Positions 55,981 through 64,000 of a stretch of 64,000 nucleotides of DNA are shown in pieces; the first letter of the stretch is position 1; the number at the start of each line of letters is the position of its first letter. The stretch spans positions 1 through 64,000 of the forward strand of contig CAJNDS010002811.1 of the NCBI GenBank assembly GCA_905221605.1. The letters are read 5' to 3'. A program made the position numbers and the translations under genes. The notes under the pieces were generated by a model. The model had not been told where the DNA came from and did no database searches. It saw only the letters and a list, made by a program, of their open reading frames with translations. Source of the DNA: Symbiodinium natans (taxonomy: Eukaryota > Sar > Dinophyceae > Suessiales > Symbiodiniaceae).

Positions 55981-57139
55981 CAAGGATATGTGGGTGGTGT
56001 TGCCATTCATCGAATTCATCAATCAAGGAAGGGGGGTGGCAATTCCTCGACTCTGTCAAGGGTTGCCTTTAAATTCAAGAACAAGGGGGTGGGTGGCGAC
56101 ATTTGCGTGGCCGTTGCTGGGTAGGTCGCGTCTGTATGAGTGCACGTTGTATGGACTGTGTTTCGGAGAGCTCCGCGGCTCTGGCTCGATCGTGGTCTCT
56201 GTGAGCACATGTGTGGCGGTGTGGGGTGTATGGTGGAGCATGGTTATGGTGTTGGCGTGCAGTGTAGTGTGGACCCGTACGGTGGAGTGTGGAATGTGAA
56301 GCGGTTGGTGGTGGTGGTGGTGGTGGAGGTGGTGTGCGGTGTGTCTGCGTGTCTCATCCATATTGGTGGGAATCCAGGCTAGCATTCGTTGTCCTCGCGC
56401 GTGCCCTTCAAGAAAAAAAACTGTGTAGGACAGTTCTGTTATGTGTGCCATCAGCACCGATTTGGAAAGCTTCTTCTTGCTTTGCAAGATGCCAAGGACA
56501 CCAGAAGTCTTGAGATTGGCAAGGACAATCTTATGTCTGCCGTGACGTGCTGGCGAATCTACCAATCCTCGCTCCGCCCTGGGATTGTGTCAGCATGCTG
56601 GCTCTTGTGTCTGAGTCTGTAGACTGTAGAATATTGTAGATTCGCTTCGTTTGTGAGGTTTGCGGATGACAAAAGCATGGGCGTGATCCTTTTCAAGAGC
56701 CTTGCGTTAAACAAGTTCGTGCCGTGTTCTGGTCGAGAGTTAGTTAGTATCATGGGCGAAGCTTTCGTTTCGACAGCCTGTATGAGAGGGGCGTATCTCA
56801 TGGGGCTTATCTTATCAGTATCATATCGTCCTAGTTGTTCGGAATGGGGAAGAGGCAGGGCTAGGGGTTTATCCCGTTCATATTTAACCCTTTCTATTTG
56901 GTAGACGCTTACCTTCCCCTGACCTCACTCATTTGGAGCCAATCGCAACCCATGAACAACCAACAATACTTTTTGCTCCTGAGTCCGGTTGCCTGGGGTG
57001 CGGTTGCGAGGATGAAACGGTTCATTCCCCCCACATCTTTCGCGAATGAGTTTCGATTCCACATGCAATATCAGTATTCCTCATTGCGTCGTACTAGTTT
57101 TCTGTGCCGCTACCGTGCTTCCGCGTGCAACATTCCCAG

Positions 57140-57740
57140 GAAGTTCGATCCGGAGAGTACTGGAAGGCTAGATCGGGAGCAGCTCAAGGCAGTCGTGGGC
57201 AAGAACCAGTCAGATGCCATGATTACATGCCCTTAGCATCAATGTGTGCTCAGGCTCTACTCGAAGAGCTCAGTGCCGAAGAGGCTTGGCTTGCTGTGTG
57301 TTGTGAGCTTCGAATGAAACATTCCAGCGTCTTCAGTGTTTTGGACTTGGTCGTGCTTGCTTCTTTGACAACAGTTTGCATGTCGTAGGAGGTGACCGAG
57401 GAGGACGTAGCACCTTGGCAGCGGCTTAATGGGATTTTGGTTAGTGCAGCGTCAAACTTGAGTTGTAACATTGGGAGTCAAAACTAGTTCTAGTGCGACA
57501 GGGACAAGTCGCCTCTGCACCGCATTCTAGTGCGGCGTCTTGAATCACCACCCACCACCTACTGTACCCCCAGCAACTAGAACAACCAAGCTTAACGTGG
57601 TCAGTTTTGCGAGAAGAAGAACATTCTGAGTTTGGCTCAGTCTTCAAAGCTTGACCTTGCGGTGGCAACTCTGAGGATTTCGTTCTTGATCGTGCAGACA
57701 TTCTGCGAGATGGTACGATCTCAAAGATGGAGCTGCTTCC
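57140..57740 (+). CDS. EF-hand protein gene fragment 2
   Basis: Small plus-strand exons. 57140-57188 (KFDPESTGRLDREQLK, an EF loop with D1, G6, L8) ends at AAG before a GC donor. 57254-57274 (ALLEELS) also ends before a GC donor. The exon from 57389 reads EVTEEDVA. Near 57690-57740 is DILRDGTISKMELLP, the second EF loop with GTI and a Glu at the last position. The two-EF-hand layout matches a common dinoflagellate calcium-sensor arrangement. Upstream exons (possibly near 56450-56540) and the 3' end are uncertain. A coding-like piece at about 59140-59225 (ESSDEPEATAVLKMQREL) may be a late exon of this gene. It is not clear whether this is a separate gene from the fragment at 53018. Confidence 0.55.
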
Positions 57741-59535
57741 TGTTTCAATTTGCACCAGATAGGGCCGCATGGAGTTGTGTACATGTAGTGATGGATTATC
57801 AAGATCCAAGGAACCAGGCAATAGCTGCTTGGTACCAGCGACAGAACATTAAAGTCAGCGAGCGTGCTTCACTATCTCAACGGAGCTCGGTGCCTCAGCA
57901 GCAAACGGCTTTTCACACTGCGTGTGCCTGGTATTGGCTGGTATGCCAGAGCGACAAAGGTGTGCAACATACTCTGAACTTTGAACCCTGAACCTTTTCG
58001 CAATTAGTGCATGCAGGGACATGTGAGTTCAGTCAGCCCACAGTCTTGAGTTTGGCTGGCCTCAGCTGCTGTGCGATAACAGGACATCTCCCAAAAGTTT
58101 ACTTTTGCGAATCACCACTTCGAGAATAGTCAGGGTGCCCCATATGCGGCAGAGGCCATGACTCTGCATGTTTGAAGTACATAGTTCCTGCAAGGTTGTA
58201 GCTTGACAAGCGACAGACTTGCTACAATTATGTGCTTGTTACTTTAGCTTGTGTAGCATAGGCTGCAGAAAAGAAACAACCTTGAGATCCAACGTGAAAG
58301 TAGGGCTCGGGTGCATGCTTGAGGCATGCATTTCGGATTGCACGTTCCTCTCCGGCGCTGTGTGCCAAGTATCTGCGTAAACTGCACTGAAACCTGGTAC
58401 AATGCATGCCCAGTGCATGCAACAGTGCAGAACGCCGGACAAACACGGCTGTGCCGGACAGTTGTTGCACAACTGGTTTCACTTGGTGCAGCTGTATCCA
58501 GCCGCAGCAGTTGCACTCAGTATGCTTCCCAAAAGGACAGGTATGACGGTTGTGAAAGGTTACAACTAGCCGCTTCGATTCGATCTTTGGGTTGTTATGG
58601 ATGCCATGTGGAGACTGTGAGGGTTGAGATCATGTCAGCGGGGGTTCTATACAGCGTCCAAAGTGTGTGAGAGGCCCATACAAGGAAATACGGAGGAGCC
58701 TTGCTAGTGCAGCACGTGGTCACGTCATGCATGTTCGCAGCATGGCTCAAGTCAGTGCGCTCAGACCGGCGTAGAAGCTGCATCCTCTGTGACTCTGTTT
58801 ACCCCGTGTTTTTTCATCGCATGCAAGCATGTTTTTTTTTTCCCGGTCTGAGGCCGAGGCTTCGGCCCGGCTGTTGCCCCCCCCCAACTGGAGAAGGATG
58901 AGGTCGCGTGCCCCCAGTTTCATATGTTTCATCTTGATCCCATGCTGTTCACATGTTCAGTTCCACTCTCAGAACGACTCAGGAAAAAACCGCTCTGTGC
59001 AGCAGCGCAGGATGATTTGGGCGGGCCCACTGCAATTACATCTCCACGTCGTTGTTCCGCTTGTTCCGCTTGTCTGGTTTCTCGGGCGCGTTTTGGGCTT
59101 TGCAAACAGCATGGACTAAGTTTCAGATGTGTTTCAGGTGGTGAGTCGTCAGACGAACCCGAGGCAACCGCAGTCCTTAAGATGCAACGGGAGTTGCTGT
59201 CAAATCGGACTCAAGCCTTTTGGTCAAGTGTCAAGGGACAGCTTACAGCAGCAGGCCAAACCAGCGGCCAAACAATCTGGCACAGCAGTTCCTTCTGCTC
59301 TGCCTCCTGGCGTTGATCTCAGTCACGCTAATGAGACTTCGACCGAGCAAGTCCAGAGCACAGTCGCATCTCCCTGCATGCTCGTTCCGCTGCCTGTTTT
59401 CAGTGGCTCGGAAGCCGTTTCTGAGCCCCGATGCATCCTGCATCCAAATTTCCTGGAGTGGGCTGAGAGGCCGATTGTCGACCCTCACAGTCCCTATACT
59501 TCCCCACATGTGATGTCGCACCCACGGAGGCTCCA

Positions 59536-62500
59536 ATGACGACATACCTGCTCTATGAGAGTGCTGCAGGCTGTTTTGTGACTCTTTGTGCTCCTCAGCA
59601 GTTAACGTTTTCTGCTTCAGTGCTGCCTCTCTCAGTGAGGCTACGCCTTGTTTCTCAAGAAGGAATTCGAAGAGACTGCCGAGACTGAGGAGGAGGCAGA
59701 GCATGGCTTTGAGTGGATGCCTCGCTGACACCTGCTATCATGGCCGTTTCAGGTCCAGAACTCCCTCCTGGACCCAAAGAAAGTGAGCAAGATTGTGTCC
59801 CTGCATGCGTGGACTCCGTTGCAGGGCAGAAGAAGTTGGAAACATCAGGGGGAGACCCATCAAATATCTGCTCATGTGGCACACTAGCTTTACAAAGGCC
59901 CCTAAGGCTATTTGCGGCTCTTGCTACACATCGGAGTGGAGGAAGTTAGGGGAACCTTTTCTTATTCTCCCCGCATTCGAAGTCGCAGTCTCCTTCAGGT
60001 TCCGGGATGCGGAGGATGCATTGAACCAAGCAAACTCTGTTGCGGCCGGTACTGCGACGGAGGAGCTGGTGACTGTGACTCCATTACTTCTTTAGACTTT
60101 AGATTCCTGTCTTCCGCCCGAGGGGATGTACGTTTGCGAAGAATGCGGCCATTCAGCCATGTGACTAAGGTCAACTTCTTGGAGATGAATTTGCCCAAGA
60201 AGAAGAAATCCTATCAGCGGCTTTGGCGAAGTTTCGTATTCCCGGTATTTCCCGGTTCTTAGTTGTTCTTAGACTCAAAGAACCGCAGCTTTCATATGGG
60301 GAAGGTTGGGCGTGTACGACCCGGAGCTCGGCAAGGCCCAGTGCGACATGCGATGAGATGCAACAGGAAATGGATGGCTTGCTGTGGCAAAGGCGCTAAC
60401 TTGTCGGAGTCCTGTATATGTGGCACGGTGTTGCAGAGGCTTTGGCCGAACAGTTCCCGATTGCTCACGGCCAGTCGGTGAAGGAACTGAATCGAAAGCA
60501 TGCTTGCTTGGCATTTCAATAAGAGACCACCGGATGTGGCAGTCTTGGCAGGAGCTGCTGCGAGGCTGCCGTTTGCACTTCAACCGCCTGGTCAAGGACT
60601 TCTGCAGCACTGGCCTATGCTGGCCTATGCTGGCCTAGGCTGGCCTCTTGAATCCAAGATTCTGTTTTGGCAAGACGCCAGGACCTTAACGAGAATGATT
60701 TAGACAAAGCCCGGCTTGGGCTGGGCCACGCTTTCAGCCGAGCACGAATGCAGCTGGACCCGAACAGACAGGACGCGCTGCTTCATGCTTCATTCTTGCT
60801 GTTTTCCTCACGTATCATGACATCCCAGCTGGTCCCAGCCGCAGCCCGTCCAGCTAGACCATGAAGTTCTCTTCAGCTTCTAAGAGGATGTGGAACTGCA
60901 GTTGCCTTCAGGTGGGAGCAAGAGTGCAAGCATACCTTTACAGATGTCCTTGCTTCCTTACAGTGAGAAACGGGGCAGGACAAGCCCATCATGAACACCA
61001 TCGCCTTGTTAGACAATTTGGACAAGCCAGTGCCTGTGAGGGTTCTTGAGTCCGGGTGCTGCAACTCGCGAGTGTGCGGATGTCCGGGTGAGTCCGGGTG
61101 AGTCCGGGTGAGTCCGGGTGAGTTCTGAGCATTCAGCTGATCACTCTCAACGGATTACTGCTTCGACTGGTCTTTCCGAGGAATATCAACACCTTCGCGA
61201 TGCGAGTTCGCGAGCCTCGTCTGCAACTTTAGAGGCAGCCCATGACATCAGTTTGTCGAGCGAACGCTGCAGTATTGCTGCAACATGGTGCATCCTGGAA
61301 ACATCTAGAAACGTGCCGCTGGCCGAAAGAGAGATTGACACAAGAAATGGTCAGTCCATGGATACGAGAAGCCACAACGCCCCATTACAACAAGTGCCCG
61401 GAAAGCACGTGTGACTGAGGAATGGTACGCCTGGCACTTCCCGGAGCTCACAAAGATCGTAACAGACAACATCGCCTATGCAAAGGTTTCCCGTGTCGTC
61501 CGCGCCGCGCCCCCAAGCTTTTACATCTTGACGTCTTGTGAGCGGTTGGAGCTATTTTAGAAGGCCAGCACCCCAAGCGCCTACCCTGCAAGGTCAGGGA
61601 CAACTTTGAAGGCCATCCACCAAGATTGCATGCGAACACGCTATGTGCATGGGCTTCTGGTTGTGCTGGATTTTCTTCTTGCAGTTAAGTATTTCGCTGA
61701 AAGAATAGCAGTCACTTCAAAAAAGCGTCAAGGCATAGGACAAGACAAATCATTCCAGGGAGGGAGGTGCAGGAAGGAAGGACGGCACCATCGCACCCTT
61801 TGAAGGGATTCGAAATGCATCAACGAAGCCAGGTTTGTCAGTGTATGTCAGACATTCGGGGTGAGATACCAAGGCGATCGGCTATCGCGTAGCCTCATTC
61901 ATTCTGTTAGTATATGTTGGGAACATCCCAACATGGCCCCTTCGTATGATTCTGAAGTGTGGGCCCGCAACAGCCATTTCTCCAAAATGGAGCATACTCA
62001 ATAGTCGGGAGCCGCAGCTCCAAGCCTCTGGCTTTCAGGTGCAGCGATGGGGCCCTAAAACTGTGATACTTGCCAGGCGACAAAGAGGCTTTGACAGAAG
62101 CCTGTGGATCAGAAGATGTTGCAGATGAGATCTTGACACCTGGCTCTCGTCAAAGTGATGAGTGCGCCGTTTATGGTTATATCAAGTTATATCATATCGC
62201 TTCTGTACAACATCCTGCAACAAATGAAGCTCATGAAGACTAGCAGTTCTCAGGAAGGCGTTGAAGATGTCCATGGGACAGGCTCGTGCGCTCCTCCTTT
62301 GTGGGGATTGCGTCACAGTGCGCTTGTGCAGATTCATGAATGCCTTGCCATCAACCTCCAAAGAGGACATAGTCGAGATGGACATGAAGAACATAGATCA
62401 CTTTGCAAGCGAAGTGATCAAGCTTGCAGATATGCGCCTGGCTGGCATGGCAGCTAACATGTCAGATGGCATGGTAGTTTGCATTAAGGGCATGGGATGA

Positions 62501-63901
62501 CAGTTTTCGCAGAACTCTGAGGCGCAAGACGCTGCATGAGTACCTGAAGGTGCGTGGGCTGAGCCAGTCAATTGCTCCTGATTGCATGTTGGCCTGAAGT
62601 GATGTCAGGATAGTGCCATGTTTCCTGTAGCCGCTGTAGGAAATTGCACGTGCTTTCAGCCGAGACATGATGCAATGGAGGCGAAAATGGACCTTGTTGC
62701 CCCTAACTTGGCGGCACTGATTGGTGAGATTATCGGGGCGCGGCTGATATCTCATGCAGGCGCCGGCGCCATTGTCAAAGAGAAATGGCAGAAATGGTGA
62801 CGGTGATGCAGCTTCTGACCTTGGTTCCGTTCAGGTAGCCTCACGAACCTCGCGAAGTATCCGGCTTCCACTGTTCAGATCTTGGGTGCGGAGAAGGCCC
62901 TCTTCCGCGCCATCAAGACCAAGGCCCGACGCTACGCGATCTGCGCAGTCATTGAGTCATTTTGGTTCAGCCCAGGGCAACACTCCAAAGTATGGTGCCT
63001 TGGGAAGCAGTCGGGACATATCAGAAAACACACAGCACGGAAGGGGGTCATGGCTGAGACCATATCAGGACTGATATTTCACTCCACTTTCATCGGCCGC
63101 GCGCAGCAGAAGAACAAAGGCAGAATATCTAGGCAGGAAATTGCTGAGTTTGCAACATTTTCGCCGCAAAGCTGTTGCAACCGTGATCAGTCATGTCCCA
63201 CCGATGTGCCCCAGAGGTACTTAGCAAACAAATGCTCTTTAGCATCGCGAATTGATTGCTTCTCTGATGAAGCGACAACAATTTTTGGTGAGAAGCTGAA
63301 AGACCAGGCGCGACAACAGTCCACATCAGTGCACCTCGTACATGTCTGTCGTGTACCAACATGCGTGTTCATCTTGTCTGGCCAAGCCGGCATAGTGCTC
63401 TAAGACTTCATGCTTCGTCGTTGTGGCAGGTGGAGGAACGGCTGACGTTCCTATCTGAGGGCACCACTCCGCGCAAGAATCTGGAAGTTATGCAGGAAGC
63501 CATCAAGGAGGATCGCTGCTCATGGGCTGTTGTAGCAACCCTCAGTGGAATAGGCGTGGCACAAGTATATGGCCAGGTGACCAAGTTGCGCAAGAAGAGA
63601 GCAAAGAAGGCCTGAAAGCAGTAACAGCAGTGTCTCAAGCATGCGGCTGCGTTGAGCCCTTGCCAGGCCAAGGCTGCAGCAGCGGCTGCAGCAACCGGTG
63701 AGGAGGTTGAGGAAGGGGCTGTGAAGCCAAGGAAGCGGGTGGCCGAAGTTGCGGAAGAGGCGACGTGCCTAAGTGCCATGGTAATCAGATTGGAGCATGT
63801 TGGAGCATGTTGGAGCATGTTGGAGCATGTTGGAGCATGTTGGAGCATGTGGACAGGAAGAAGAGACGCCTCCACCCAAAAAGAAGAAGAGCCATGGTTG
63901 A
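59536..63901 (+). CDS. NOP56: NOP56, box C/D snoRNP core protein
   Basis: NOP56 scaffolds box C/D snoRNPs that guide rRNA 2'-O-methylation in the nucleolus. Exons, all AG|G: 59536-59569 (start TYLLYESAA), 59640-59695, 59753-59817, 59999-60068, 60170-60216, 60305-60335, 60439-60501, 60552-60596 ([14 protein letters not shown]), 60682-60771 ([10 protein letters not shown]), 60979-61025, 61181-61211 ([10 protein letters not shown]), 61420-61501 ([12 protein letters not shown]), 62088-62134, 62254-62281, 62366-62433, 62522-62549, 62681-62759 ([20 protein letters not shown]), 62835-62923 ([20 protein letters not shown]), 62976-62994, 63069-63132 ([11 protein letters not shown]), 63217-63307 ([15 protein letters not shown]), 63430-63510, 63577-63609, 63667-63759 and 63857-63901 ([11 protein letters not shown], stop). 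Phases agree throughout. About 13 residues between 61501 and 62088 are unplaced (candidates near 61597 and 61683). About 485 aa, shorter in the Lys tail than human NOP56. Confidence 0.92.
60611..60646. repeat. 10-bp tandem repeat (TGGCCTATGC)n in a NOP56 intron
   Basis: Three full units and part of a fourth, within the intron 60597-60681. Confidence 0.9.
61078..61123. repeat. 10-bp tandem repeat (AGTCCGGGTG)n in a NOP56 intron
   Basis: Four units within the intron 61026-61180. Confidence 0.9.
63790..63851. repeat. 10-bp tandem repeat (TGGAGCATGT)n in the last NOP56 intron
   Basis: Six units within the intron 63760-63856. They fill most of that intron and end a few bases before the acceptor. 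Confidence 0.95.
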
Positions 63902-64000
63902 AATGAACGTTTTATTGCGAGCGTGCGTTCTTGAGTGTTCACCTCGGGCAAATGTCGGATAGTGAAATTGCACAGGAAGCGGGCTCAAGAAGCCGAGGAG

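Noticed and set aside
55292-56299. 335-codon plus-strand ORF
   Set aside because: Built on the recurring GGGACAGTACAGCA repeat; all frames show the same periodic residues, so it is not a protein signal.
59212-59230. CCTTTTGGTCAAG upstream of NOP56 as a spliced-leader relic
   Set aside because: Needs two deletions to match the leader, and NOP56 is full of introns, so it is not a retroposed mRNA copy.

Overview
The window reads as nuclear DNA of a dinoflagellate (possibly Symbiodiniaceae or a relative; genus not determinable here). Four signs support this. Genes are cut into many tiny exons (19-91 nt) whose introns begin GC, GA or GT and end AG before a G. Neighbouring genes lie head to tail on one strand. 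Interstitial TTTAGGG-type arrays and many microsatellites are present. Retroelement families with the GEADHPGP / GGEQGD / GTPIGH signature, familiar from dinoflagellate genomes, are also present. I found no bacterial operons, CRISPR arrays, rRNA or tRNA genes.

Layout. 1-1.1 kb: weak retroelement-like reading frame. 1.1-4.45 kb: a very AT-rich island with no gene. 4.5-13.4 kb: minus-strand, intron-rich genes. The one I can name is a peroxin PEX19 (start near 8184, stop at 5405); exons of unnamed genes lie on both sides. 14.4-15.8 kb: decayed LINE reverse transcriptase (minus). 16.2-16.6 kb: degenerate telomere-like repeats. 16.6-33.06 kb: two clusters of one unnamed mobile-element family. A decayed long copy plus an 807-bp short copy come first. 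Then a 7.7-kb long copy with a 961-codon ORF is followed by two tandem 910-bp short copies. The second cluster sits inside a Copia-type retrotransposon (reverse transcriptase at 22.5-23.5 kb, RNase H and a long charged extension at 33.06-35.86 kb) and is flanked by a 3-bp direct repeat. 36.9-39.6 kb: trinucleotide, C-run and telomere-like repeats. 43.6-49.5 kb: two wrecked non-LTR retroelements, one scrambled by an inversion.

51.4-63.9 kb: a plus-strand gene cluster. It holds the ADP-ribosyltransferase catalytic domain of a PARP, two EF-hand gene fragments separated by G-rich simple repeats, and a nearly complete NOP56 (box C/D snoRNP core protein) gene. NOP56 has at least 26 exons in 4.4 kb. 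Its reading frame stays consistent across the 25 exons I could place; about 13 residues near 61.5-62.1 kb remain unplaced.

The host genes are housekeeping functions (peroxisomal membrane-protein import, snoRNP assembly, ADP-ribosylation, calcium sensing) and show no operon logic. The most unusual part is the mobile-element family at 16.6-33.06 kb. Its long form encodes no recognisable transposase, only a protein with a ZZ-like zinc finger and a possible kinase-like fold. Its right end resembles the dinoflagellate spliced leader, and it forms head-to-tail arrays. All gene models were built by eye from the sequence and from remembered family alignments; no search was run.
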